From Fimenecus sp045579305 (GTDB lineage Bacteria > Bacillota > Clostridia > Oscillospirales > Acutalibacteraceae), in NCBI GenBank assembly GCA_045579305.1, contig JAZNLY010000138.1, positions 1-7,984 of the forward strand: a stretch of 7,984 nucleotides of DNA, in the 5' to 3' direction. Shown here piece after piece: positions 1 through 6,643 of this stretch. Position 1 is the first letter of the stretch. Each line of letters starts with the position of its first letter. Made by a program: the position numbers and the translations under genes. The notes below the pieces were generated by a model. The model was not told the origin of the DNA. It searched no databases and saw nothing but the letters and a program-made list of their open reading frames with translations.

Positions 1-11
1 ACTTTCTTCAT
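1..11 (-). CDS. 5' end of an unidentified gene, cut by left edge
   Basis: Only the start codon and the first codons (Met-Lys-Lys) are inside the window. The start at 9-11 is preceded by a strong Shine-Dalgarno GGAGG at 20-24 with 8 bases spacing, and by a promoter-like pair upstream (64-92). A second ATG at 17-19 reaches a stop after three codons, so it is not the start. Met-Lys-Lys is a common beginning for exported proteins, but the product cannot be told from this fragment. Confidence 0.6.
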
Positions 12-63
12 AATTCCATCCTCCAAAACAGTGTAATTATTGCAAGGTAAAATTTTACATTTT

Positions 64-92
64 ATTTTACCACATTAAAGTGCAGAACACAA
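64..92 (-). promoter_or_regulatory. Probable sigma-A-type promoter for the gene starting at base 11
   Basis: On the minus strand a -35 like TTGTGT (87-92) is followed after exactly 17 bases by TAAAAT (64-69). The -10 is preceded by TGG, which gives an extended -10 (TGn). Transcription would begin near base 57, leaving a leader of about 46 bases that carries the GGAGG ribosome site. The position just before a convincing start codon supports it; the match is by eye. Confidence 0.5.
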
Positions 93-228
93 ATAAAACC
101 CTTCGTCATATTTTATGAAAAACGAGACTTTGATTTGTGCATGATGATATATGATAAATGATTTAAGTTTTGTGTTAAAAAACCTATAAAAACCAGACAT
201 TATGTTTTTGCAAAACTATGATATTCAG
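93..228. other. AT-rich intergenic spacer, nothing further seen
   Basis: The gene-free stretch 12-315 holds a leader and promoter at its left end and a terminator at its right end. The part between them is very AT-rich, has no open frame with a ribosome site, and shows only short imperfect inverted repeats (for example CATA/TATG around 107-117) that I do not consider meaningful. Confidence 0.5.
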
Positions 229-264
229 TAAAAAAGTCACCCTGTCAAATTAACAGGGTGACTT
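229..264 (-). terminator. Strong intrinsic terminator of the VWA/zinc-ribbon unit
   Basis: A perfect 12-bp inverted repeat (234-245 with 253-264, arm AAGTCACCCTGT) encloses a 7-base loop. Read on the minus strand it is followed by a run of T residues (complement of the A-run 230-235). It lies about 50 bases beyond the stop codon at 316, as expected for the end of the transcript carrying the genes at 4783-316. Confidence 0.92.
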
Positions 265-315
265 GATTGTCGTTAGTCATACACAGTTTTCAATGTGCAT
301 TTTTTGATATACAAA

Positions 316-978
316 TTAATAATATCCTCCGAGATACAATACCTTCCATTTACCGTTTTCTTTAACCATAACAAGGTCGTCGGTATAATATGTATTTGTT
401 CTTTTTGAACCCTTTACAGTTAACTCCAGTTCAACTTTTCTGACTGTATCGATTCCATCAACATAAGCCCCTTTTTCTTCAAGCTCATCTAACAAATCAT
501 CTCTATTGCGGTCATCAAGTTTATAAGAATCAATAATTTTGAAGCTCATCTTAAGATTATGTCCCAACTCTTCCTCGTAGAAATCCAGTTTATCTGCGAC
601 TCTTTTCTCAAAAAGCTCTTCAAAATATTCAATATCATTACCATAATAGCACAATTCACTTGCACATGAACATAATGTATTCATATCATAGTCTTCAAAT
701 GCATTGATAACCTTTCTTACTGCACCTTTGTAACCGGTAAATGAAGAAAGAATATTAATTCCCAATGCTAATACGGTTATTGCCACAATAATCATGGCAC
801 CGGATTTGAATACTTTTTTAGTTTTTTCTGCCATTTCTTTTTCCGATTCCGAAACTACTCCAGGAATTGATGACACATTGTTGTTTAAAGGCTCATTGTT
901 CAAAGGCACACCACAATAGCCACATACCCTTGCAGTGTCATCCAACTTTGCTCCACAAATTCCACAAAACTTTGCCAT
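316..978 (-). CDS. Zinc ribbon-TM protein with NTF2-like extracellular domain
   Basis: A 220-residue protein. Residues 1-23 form a zinc ribbon (C5, C8, C19, C22; CxxC-x10-CxxC). A polar linker follows, then one membrane helix at about 60-80, then an extracellular domain of about 140 residues. The ectodomain ends in a pattern (VMVKENGKWKVLYLGG) typical of NTF2-like/SnoaL-type folds, where the last strand carries Gly-Lys-Trp-Lys-Val. Positive residues before the helix favour a cytoplasmic ribbon and outside C-terminus. This layout resembles staphylococcal TcaA and Bacillus YvbJ, but I claim only the architecture, not orthology. The start has an AAGGAGAG site with about 8 bases spacing. It lies 30 bases downstream of the VWA gene with no terminator between, so it is the last gene of that unit. 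Its first residues (MAKFC..CGA.LD) nearly repeat those of the protein at 3944-4783. Confidence 0.85.
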   Translation of the reverse strand: MAKFCGICGAKLDDTARVCGYCGVPLNNEPLNNNVSSIPGVVSESEKEMAEKTKKVFKSGAMIIVAITVLALGINILSSFTGYKGAVRKVINAFEDYDMNTLCSCASELCYYGNDIEYFEELFEKRVADKLDFYEEELGHNLKMSFKIIDSYKLDDRNRDDLLDELEEKGAYVDGIDTVRKVELELTVKGSKRTNTYYTDDLVMVKENGKWKVLYLGGYY

Positions 979-1008
979 TTTATTGTCTCTCCTTTTTAAT
1001 TTATTATA

Positions 1009-3942
1009 TTAACCCTTTTTTCTTTTGCTACTACGATATTTAATGTAGCACAGAAGTATGAATGAAAGTGATAAAAATCCAACTGCAATATAAATCAAAT
1101 ATGTATAATCAACAAGTTCCCCATATTCGTTTGCACCTGCACGGAATTTCATATCATATCTTCCGTCACCATCCTCATCCACATTCAGGATGGTCTTGCC
1201 TGACTGTTTAGTTGAAGTATCAATAACTGTACGTCTGGTAATATCGATATTTCTGAAGTTTCTCATGTCACTGTAGTCACCATTGTCATCCATATAACCA
1301 ATGGTGTAGTCCATTTTACCTCGCCCGGTTCCCTCGATTTTTATATCGTAATCTATACCATCTTTGAGACGTAATGTTTTAACTTTATCATCGCTGTTTT
1401 CAATATCTTCAAGAGACAAAGCACCAAATGAAGTTCTGTTATTGAAATCTTTTTCTGACGAAGATAATGTTTCTTTTCCATAGGAGACTGTAACATCAAC
1501 AGGACATGCTATTCGCACATATATGAACTTTTGTCCGTTAATCTGGTCTGCGATATCCCCAAAGAAGAAAACTAAATCATCAGCACTGGCAACCTCATAG
1601 TGGCATCCCTCACTGGCAATATCCTCCATAAGTTTTTGTGCCGCAGATTTACTGCTGCCTGAATTGCTGAAGAATCCCAATGTATAAATATATGTACCAC
1701 TGTCCTTGATACTGTCAGCAAATGAAATTAACTCATCACCCTGTCTGCCACGATTTGGCATACCATCACTCATAAGCACGATGATTTTCTTTTCAGCATT
1801 ACTGTTTTGCAAAAGTGCATTTGCTTTAGTCAAACCATCGTCAATATTGGTCACACCACTGTCTCTGATTTCCGATATAACAGATGTGAGATTTTGCTCA
1901 TTCTTACTGAAATCTGATAAAACTTTTGCTTCTTCATTGTACACTACAATACCAATACTTGCATCTTCCTTCAAGATAGTACTGATAAATTTACTTGCCG
2001 CTTTTTTGGTTTCGTTCATAGGTGTACCGCTCATACTGCTTGAAATATCAAGAACAAGAACGATATCACGCTCATCTGAAGTTTCACGGTTGTAGGAAGG
2101 ATTAGTATTATCAGAAGGCTGAGTATTGTCAGATGTGTCTTTGTCATCAGGTTGTGATGTCGCTGAACTATTATTGGAATTACCGAGGAGTTTTAGCAAA
2201 TCACTATCATCATAATTCTGAACAAGCCAGTCACTATTTTCCTTAAAAAAGCCAATGGACAAATCCTTATTATCCTTTGACATCATTTTAAGGCGAGCTA
2301 AATATCCCGCAATTTTTTCATTTGGTTCCGCCATTTTCGCTAAAGCTTCTGCTACGCCCTCTTTATCCTTAACATTATCGAACGAACCAACAGCAGCGTC
2401 CCTTGTAATATATGCTGATTTAAGGAACATATATAAGAACTGAGACAAATCATATGCTTCAGCAATTGTCGCATTTTCTTCGTTATCGAAAATTTCACTT
2501 CTGAAATCTTTATATTGCAAAAAAGTGTCAACTTGTAAAGCGTGACAATATCGTGATAAATCAAAGTTATCGGCAGCACTTAAACCATTTTTTATAAACG
2601 GAATTGTGTTTGCAGCAATATTCCACACAAGCAAAGCCACATTTGCCTGTGCACTAAGTTGAGCACCAAACGAAAGTCCTGTTTCAAGTACAAAAGAAGC
2701 CGCGTTATCTCTTATAAAATTCACAATAGCATAATCTGCAATATCTGCTTTAAATAAATTTGCATTAAACTTTAAAGCCTGTATATATTTCTTACTCAAA
2801 TAAGTCGCATCTTCGAATTTGGTTAAATAATTATTAACAGCGTCCACCGAATATGCATCTTTTCTCGCATATTCATCTATATACCCAACGACCTCGGCAA
2901 CCTTACCTAATACTTCAAGTGCCTGAGTGGCTTCAGCAAGTCCCTTCTGAACTTTCATTATATTTTCACCGGTTTCTGAAAACCATGTTTGTTTGTCAAA
3001 AGCCTTCTCAAACCGCTGATACTTAGCATTGAATTTTGACAAATTAGAGTTGCTATCACTGATGTTTTTACGTAGCATCTCGCATTGATTATATAATGAC
3101 TTTACATCACTATCAATATCAAACTTCATCTTTGATAATGCTTTACCAAGCTGACCATTTTCTGAAAACACATCATTTAATAGTGATATCTGTTTATTCA
3201 TTGCTTCTAATTCTTTATCGGAATTCACACATAACAATTTCATTACCTTTTCACTATATTTGTCATGATATGCAGAATTGTCTCCATAAAATTGTTGAAA
3301 CATTAACGCCCAGGATTCACCCTCAAATTCCAAAATCCCACTTAAAAGATTTATATAACGATTTAGCACCTTGCTTGCTGTCATCTTATTTTGAGTATAT
3401 CCTGTATCTGTAAAATAATCAAAATCAATTTCATAAAAATTATCTGATACCTCAAAAATTAAATCCATTAGTTTCTTTTGCGGCATCTCTATTTCTATCA
3501 CATCTCCTACAATCATCTTATCACTATTCAAAGCTTTCAGTGTATATGTAAACGGTGCCCATATTCCCTTATCATCTTCTATTGTTTCAAAGGGTGCTTC
3601 ATAGATGCAATCCTGTGTTCCACAAAGATACCATACTTTCTTACTGTCAAAATAATAAACCATCGCCATAACAGGGGTACTTGTGGTGGTAATAATGTTT
3701 TTAATCAAGATATGATTCCCAGGTACCACACTAACTGAATAACCAAAACGTTCTGCTAATTGCTTAACATCAACGTATACCTGATTGTTTTTTACCATTA
3801 CATTAAGCTTTTCTATTGCACCTAGTTTATCTGAATATTCAACTTTAAATGTTGTGTACTCTTTCTTCTCTTCAGCAAAAGCAGGTATGAAGATGCTAAA
3901 TGTGAGCACCATAGATAAAAATAAACAAAATACTTTTTTCAT
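1009..3942 (-). CDS. Exported, membrane-anchored VWA-domain protein with stalk domain
   Basis: A 977-residue surface protein. Residues 1-23 are a signal peptide (Lys-Lys, hydrophobic core, cleavage after AFA). About 46-80 matches the copper amine oxidase N-terminal-like (stalk) repeat (NNQVYVDVKQLAERFGYSV). A long, mostly helical region with coiled-coil character follows, then an Asn/Ser/Asp/Thr-rich linker at about 587-623. A VWA domain spans roughly 624-795 with a complete metal site: D632-x-S634-x-S636, T698 and D726. Near the end is a calcium-loop-like DEDGDGRYD (922-930). One membrane helix at about 946-967 and a basic tail (RSSKRKKG) anchor it; no LPxTG is seen. VWA domains with intact metal sites usually bind a protein ligand through Mg2+/Mn2+. 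I chose the start at 3942 rather than 3957: GAGGAA sits 7 bases before it, and the longer form has no ribosome site and would add five residues before the signal peptide. The upstream stop is one base away, which suggests translational coupling. Ligand unknown. Confidence 0.88.
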   Translation of the reverse strand: MKKVFCLFLSMVLTFSIFIPAFAEEKKEYTTFKVEYSDKLGAIEKLNVMVKNNQVYVDVKQLAERFGYSVSVVPGNHILIKNIITTTSTPVMAMVYYFDSKKVWYLCGTQDCIYEAPFETIEDDKGIWAPFTYTLKALNSDKMIVGDVIEIEMPQKKLMDLIFEVSDNFYEIDFDYFTDTGYTQNKMTASKVLNRYINLLSGILEFEGESWALMFQQFYGDNSAYHDKYSEKVMKLLCVNSDKELEAMNKQISLLNDVFSENGQLGKALSKMKFDIDSDVKSLYNQCEMLRKNISDSNSNLSKFNAKYQRFEKAFDKQTWFSETGENIMKVQKGLAEATQALEVLGKVAEVVGYIDEYARKDAYSVDAVNNYLTKFEDATYLSKKYIQALKFNANLFKADIADYAIVNFIRDNAASFVLETGLSFGAQLSAQANVALLVWNIAANTIPFIKNGLSAADNFDLSRYCHALQVDTFLQYKDFRSEIFDNEENATIAEAYDLSQFLYMFLKSAYITRDAAVGSFDNVKDKEGVAEALAKMAEPNEKIAGYLARLKMMSKDNKDLSIGFFKENSDWLVQNYDDSDLLKLLGNSNNSSATSQPDDKDTSDNTQPSDNTNPSYNRETSDERDIVLVLDISSSMSGTPMNETKKAASKFISTILKEDASIGIVVYNEEAKVLSDFSKNEQNLTSVISEIRDSGVTNIDDGLTKANALLQNSNAEKKIIVLMSDGMPNRGRQGDELISFADSIKDSGTYIYTLGFFSNSGSSKSAAQKLMEDIASEGCHYEVASADDLVFFFGDIADQINGQKFIYVRIACPVDVTVSYGKETLSSSEKDFNNRTSFGALSLEDIENSDDKVKTLRLKDGIDYDIKIEGTGRGKMDYTIGYMDDNGDYSDMRNFRNIDITRRTVIDTSTKQSGKTILNVDEDGDGRYDMKFRAGANEYGELVDYTYLIYIAVGFLSLSFILLCYIKYRSSKRKKG

Positions 3943-3943
3943 A

Positions 3944-4783
3944 TTAAAATTCCTCATCAGCTATTTCGTCGAGAGCTTTTTCGTATAAGGCATTGTATTC
4001 TGAAATTATGCCACCAAGAATAGCATCAATGAACTCTTTTGCCTGATAATTTATTTCCATTTTATTATCTACAACAGCATAACTTACTGTTACTTCTTTT
4101 TCAATCTTTTTTGCACCATCAGCATGAAGAATAATTTGTTGCATCATTTCATTCTGGGTCTGGATTGATAAAGATTCATCAAATACGCCCTTCATATCCG
4201 GCGCAATGACCTTGTATGTTACTGTAGTGTCGTCCATTTTAACCACACTTACATCGGTCATCCTTAAAATATGACTGATAAAACCATTTGTATTGAAAGG
4301 TTTCTCCTCACCAAGTTGTATGCTTGTTTCTTCATCAATCTCAATAGTATTATCTCCGAAGATTAATAAGTTAATCTTTTCAACATCATCATTTTCAAAT
4401 GCATCTTCTATTGCCTTAGCTTCTTTGTTTTTTGTTAATTTGAAAATGAATTCCGAAACAAAGGGAATCTTAACAACATCAAAGTACACAAGAGCACAGG
4501 TGCAACCACTTATAGCGATTACCAAAGCCAAAATAATTGCGATGAGTTTTACTATAAACCTTGTATGCTTCTGTTGGGCAGGATGTGCGCTTTTCTTGCT
4601 TTTTGTGTTTTTATTTTCAACCTTCACATCATTAGTTGAAGGCTTTTTTACTTGTGGTGGAATAACTTTTGAAGTGTTTCTTCTTTCTACAGGTCTGACC
4701 GGAACCTCCAGCTTGTTACAATTCAGACAAATACCAGTTGATTCGTCGAGTCTTGCACCGCATTTTTTACAAAACTTTGCCAT
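3944..4783 (-). CDS. Zinc ribbon-TM protein with uncharacterised ectodomain
   Basis: A 279-residue protein. Residues 1-23 form a zinc ribbon (C5, C8, C19, C22). A long basic, Lys/Pro/Asn-rich linker (about 25-75) follows, then a membrane helix at about 76-100, then an extracellular domain of about 180 residues. The start of the ectodomain (KNKEAKAIEDAFENDDVEKIN) resembles the first helices of NTF2-like/DUF4878-type domains, where a helix precedes a small-residue count of dose-type repeats; I recognise no enzyme motif. The basic linker argues for a cytoplasmic N-terminus. The start codon has only a weak ribosome site (AAAGTGAT-like), while the MAKFC N-terminus, shared with the protein at 316-978, supports it. 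A terminator and a TATAAT box lie just upstream, so it probably begins a unit with the VWA gene, whose start is one base beyond this stop. TcaA/YvbJ-like in layout only. Confidence 0.83.
   Translation of the reverse strand: MAKFCKKCGARLDESTGICLNCNKLEVPVRPVERRNTSKVIPPQVKKPSTNDVKVENKNTKSKKSAHPAQQKHTRFIVKLIAIILALVIAISGCTCALVYFDVVKIPFVSEFIFKLTKNKEAKAIEDAFENDDVEKINLLIFGDNTIEIDEETSIQLGEEKPFNTNGFISHILRMTDVSVVKMDDTTVTYKVIAPDMKGVFDESLSIQTQNEMMQQIILHADGAKKIEKEVTVSYAVVDNKMEINYQAKEFIDAILGGIISEYNALYEKALDEIADEEF
3950..3955 (-). promoter_or_regulatory. Ribosome binding site that fixes the VWA start at 3942
   Basis: GAGGAA on the minus strand lies within the last codons (Glu-Glu) of the preceding zinc-ribbon gene and 7 bases before ATG 3940-3942. 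The alternative ATG at 3955-3957 overlaps the site and has no purine-rich stretch at the right distance upstream. The arrangement fits termination-reinitiation coupling between the two genes. Confidence 0.75.
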
Positions 4784-4800
4784 TATATCACTTTTCTTTC

Positions 4801-4806
4801 ATTATA
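4801..4806 (-). promoter_or_regulatory. Possible -10 box before the second zinc-ribbon unit
   Basis: A perfect TATAAT lies on the minus strand 17 bases before the ATG at 4783 and downstream of the terminator at 4834-4860. No good -35 is visible; at 17-19 bases upstream there is only T-rich sequence that overlaps the terminator's T-run. The leader would be only about 11 bases, which agrees with the weak ribosome site. It may be a chance match in AT-rich DNA, in which case the unit depends on readthrough. Confidence 0.4.
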
Positions 4807-4821
4807 CGAGTATATTGCTAC

Positions 4822-4860
4822 AAAAATAAAATCAGGGTTAATGCAAAACACACTAACCCT
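4822..4860 (-). terminator. Intrinsic terminator after the three-gene membrane unit
   Basis: On the minus strand AGGGTTAGTG pairs with CATTAACCCT (10 bp with one G-U pair, 7-base loop; outer arms at 4834-4840 and 4854-4860). The stem is followed by a T-rich stretch (GATTTTATTTTTG). It lies 11 bases beyond the stop codon at 4872. The stem is only moderately stable, so partial readthrough into the next three genes is possible. Confidence 0.75.
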
Positions 4861-4871
4861 TTAATATTGCA

Positions 4872-5291
4872 TTATTCAATGATATTATTATTTGTAATAT
4901 CGTCAACCACAGGAATATTCAAAGTTCCCTGATTAAGAGCTTTTAATCCAAGGAGTACAAATACAACTGTCTTAACCACACCAAGTGCACCAGATATTAC
5001 AGAGAATATGCCTGTTATAAATCCTAAATCAACACGAGCATCGAATATAGATAGGATTGAAACGATAAAATTCACAATTTCCGGAATGAAATTGACTACA
5101 GCAAAAGCCACAGAGAATGAAACCAACAAAACAAATGCCTTAGTGGTTGCCTTTCTCAGCCAAGGGTTATCTTCAACAAGTAAAACATAACCGAGCAACA
5201 ACACTCCTGCTACATATCCACCAAAATAACAACCAAAATACACCAATGCTCCCGTTAATCCTACCGAAATTCCAAGTTTAGTTTTTTGCAT
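4872..5291 (-). CDS. Small polytopic membrane protein, unknown function
   Basis: A 139-residue, very hydrophobic protein. A Gly-rich hydrophobic stretch at about 7-39 could form two short helices. It is followed by a polar turn VEDNPWLRKATTKA, then hydrophobic segments at about 52-82 and 88-117, and a polar tail. The acidic-NPW-L-R-K-A element between helices recalls the NPFVRFHA-type turn of DUF4870/Tic20-like small membrane proteins, but the match is weak and I do not assign the family. The start is supported by GGAGG with a usable spacing; an ATG seven bases upstream is out of frame. It follows the zinc-ribbon membrane gene by 18 bases and precedes a terminator. Its tail (NIPVVDDI) resembles the linker of that neighbour (VPVVNDAG), which hints that the two act together or share ancestry. 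Confidence 0.82.
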   Translation of the reverse strand: MQKTKLGISVGLTGALVYFGCYFGGYVAGVLLLGYVLLVEDNPWLRKATTKAFVLLVSFSVAFAVVNFIPEIVNFIVSILSIFDARVDLGFITGIFSVISGALGVVKTVVFVLLGLKALNQGTLNIPVVDDITNNNIIE

Positions 5292-5309
5292 TTTTCATTC
5301 CTCCAAAAA

Positions 5310-5882
5310 TTAATTGATTTTATTGCCACAGTGTCCACAAAAACCGAATGAGACATCTATCGGTTTACCACACTGTGAACAGAATTTGTTTGCAGGTAAA
5401 GTTTGTGGTTGAGCGACACTACCAGCATCGTTTACAACCGGTACAGTTATTGGACCTGACACCGATGGTTTTTCAACCGTATTTTTCACCGCTATAAGAG
5501 CGATAATAAACAAAGCAAGACTTATCCATGTACCTATTGAAATATTTCCATCTTCAAAATCAAACAAATAGTCTATTTCATATTGCCCAACAAATCTCAC
5601 AAGTGTGTATCCTAAAGCTAATACACCGGCACCAGCTGAGACTTTAAACAGAGCTGCACTTTCTGAAAAGGAAAAAAATAACATAAATAAGCTTGGTATT
5701 AAAATCGAAAGTGTAAAAACAACTACCCAATAGTCAAATTCACCCTCAAATACATATTCCATAACTTCAAAAAAGTTATCCTCAACATCCTTTGGAAACA
5801 ATCCACCCCATACATCAAATACAGGGACACAAACGATGTTAGCAAGTGCCAGAATTGAAATTATAATTCTACTACTCTTCAT
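5310..5882 (-). CDS. Four-pass membrane protein with C-terminal zinc ribbon
   Basis: A 190-residue protein. Four predicted membrane helices lie at about 5-23, 51-72, 79-97 and 115-133, with an acidic loop between the first two (DVEDNFFEVMEYVFEGEFD). A flexible Pro/Val-rich linker leads to a C-terminal zinc ribbon with C168, C171, C182 and C185. An even number of helices and the ribbon suggest both ends are cytoplasmic. The ribbon is thus at the opposite end from those in the proteins at 3944-4783 and 316-978 but on the same side of the membrane. The ribosome site (AAGGGGG) overlaps the upstream stop codon and lies about 6 bases from ATG, with an 11-base gap between genes. Function unknown; a structural or signalling role with the other ribbon proteins is inferred from context. 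Confidence 0.84.
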   Translation of the reverse strand: MKSSRIIISILALANIVCVPVFDVWGGLFPKDVEDNFFEVMEYVFEGEFDYWVVVFTLSILIPSLFMLFFSFSESAALFKVSAGAGVLALGYTLVRFVGQYEIDYLFDFEDGNISIGTWISLALFIIALIAVKNTVEKPSVSGPITVPVVNDAGSVAQPQTLPANKFCSQCGKPIDVSFGFCGHCGNKIN

Positions 5883-5893
5883 TTACATCCCCC

Positions 5894-6481
5894 TTATCTG
5901 ACTCTTGTACCACACTCCGCACAGAAAATCGCATCATCATCAAGCTCTGCCTGACAAGTCGGACACTTAATAACTTCAATAACAGGAACTTCCACAACAA
6001 AAGGCTCGTTGTTGGTACTATTCTTTACCATAGGGGTTCCACATGATGTACAGAAATTCATATCTTTATTTACAAAAGCACCACAATTACCACATTTTAC
6101 AGTATCTGCCGGCTGAGTCTGTGCCGCATTTTGCATTGCTGTACCACATGCACTGCAAAACAATGCTGAATTTGGTACTTCTGCTCCACAGACAGGACAT
6201 TTTGTAACTGCACGAAGCACCTGAATTTCTGCTTTTAACTCATCAATTTTCTGCATAGACTCCTGAACTGCAGCAATATAAGTTGAAAAACAATCTTCAC
6301 AATCCGCACTATGTAACTGTGTGTAGAGTTTACCGATTTGGTAGTAATTGTTATTCATTCGCTTTTCTTCATCTGCTATTAACGAATTTAATCTGGCAAT
6401 ATCCGCCATTTCCTTTGTTTTTTGTATTGCACCCTGACCAGCCTGAGACAATTTCCTACCTACGTTATCAAAAAATGCCAT
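5894..6481 (-). CDS. Coiled-coil protein with three zinc ribbons
   Basis: A 195-residue soluble protein, first in its unit. Residues 1-90 are mostly helical and charged (KTKEMADIARLNSLIADEEK; MQKIDELKAEIQVLRAV), consistent with a coiled coil. An extra CxxC pair (C61, C64) sits between the helices. Three zinc ribbons follow, all CxxC-x10-CxxC: C95/C98/C109/C112, C130/C133/C144/C147 and C173/C176/C187/C190. No signal peptide or membrane helix is present, so it should be cytoplasmic. Zinc-ribbon coiled-coil proteins of this type are common in Clostridia and are mostly unannotated; the ribbons usually act in protein contacts rather than catalysis. The start has a strong AGGAGG (6489-6494) 7 bases upstream, and a promoter lies at 6512-6540. 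It may be a cytoplasmic adaptor for the membrane proteins encoded after it; this is inference. Confidence 0.87.
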   Translation of the reverse strand: MAFFDNVGRKLSQAGQGAIQKTKEMADIARLNSLIADEEKRMNNNYYQIGKLYTQLHSADCEDCFSTYIAAVQESMQKIDELKAEIQVLRAVTKCPVCGAEVPNSALFCSACGTAMQNAAQTQPADTVKCGNCGAFVNKDMNFCTSCGTPMVKNSTNNEPFVVEVPVIEVIKCPTCQAELDDDAIFCAECGTRVR

Positions 6482-6511
6482 TCAAACGCCTCCTAAATTA
6501 TACTATGTGTA

Positions 6512-6540
6512 ATAATACCAAATTAAGATAGCAAAATCAA
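6512..6540 (-). promoter_or_regulatory. Sigma-A-type promoter for the three-gene zinc-ribbon/membrane unit
   Basis: On the minus strand TTGATT (6535-6540) is followed after 17 bases by TATTAT (6512-6517), and TGG directly before it makes an extended -10. It lies between the terminator of the surface-protein gene and the AGGAGG/ATG of the gene at 6481, giving a leader of roughly 24 bases. A TATAAT at about 6497-6502 on the same strand is a weaker alternative because it has no -35 and lies next to the ribosome site. Confidence 0.6.
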
Positions 6541-6571
6541 GATATTTTAGTAAAAATATGAAATAATCGGT

Positions 6572-6603
6572 CAAAAGAACAGAGGAGATTTCACTCTCCT
6601 CTG
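6572..6603 (-). terminator. Intrinsic terminator after the BspA-like surface-protein gene
   Basis: A perfect 9-bp stem (CAGAGGAGA at 6580-6588 with TCTCCTCTG at 6595-6603) and a 6-base loop are followed on the minus strand by TTCTTTT. It lies about 40 bases past the stop codon at 6644 and just before the promoter of the next unit. The T-run is short and interrupted. Confidence 0.72.
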
Positions 6604-6643
6604 CATTATTTTTCAGCGATTCTTCGCTATGCTCAGAATGATT

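Noticed and set aside
103..125. Imperfect inverted repeat upstream of the left-edge promoter
   Set aside because: The arms are only four bases and asymmetrically spaced in AT-rich DNA, so it is not convincing as an operator.
979..1008. TATAAT-like sequence between the VWA gene and the last zinc-ribbon gene
   Set aside because: There is no -35 at a proper distance, and it lies too close to the ribosome site; an AT-rich chance match is more likely than an internal promoter.
1706..2095. Plus-strand open frame of 129 codons opposite the VWA domain
   Set aside because: It mirrors the conserved VWA metal-site codons on the other strand, so the minus-strand reading explains the sequence. Other plus-strand frames at 2255-3988, 5008-5190 and 6283-7204 are rejected on the same grounds.
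2352..2579. Minus-strand 75-codon frame inside the VWA gene
   Set aside because: It lies wholly inside the larger gene in another frame, with no ribosome site and no recognisable motif.
4293..4829. Plus-strand open frame of 178 codons opposite the zinc-ribbon gene at 3944-4783
   Set aside because: It is antisense to a gene with a clear zinc ribbon and membrane helix, its translation is Phe/Ser/Leu-rich with no motif, and no good ribosome site precedes it.
6615..6628. Short AGCGA/TCGCT hairpin between the surface-protein stop and its terminator
   Set aside because: A 5-bp stem with a 4-base loop and no T-run on the transcribed side; the 9-bp hairpin at 6580-6603 is the better terminator.
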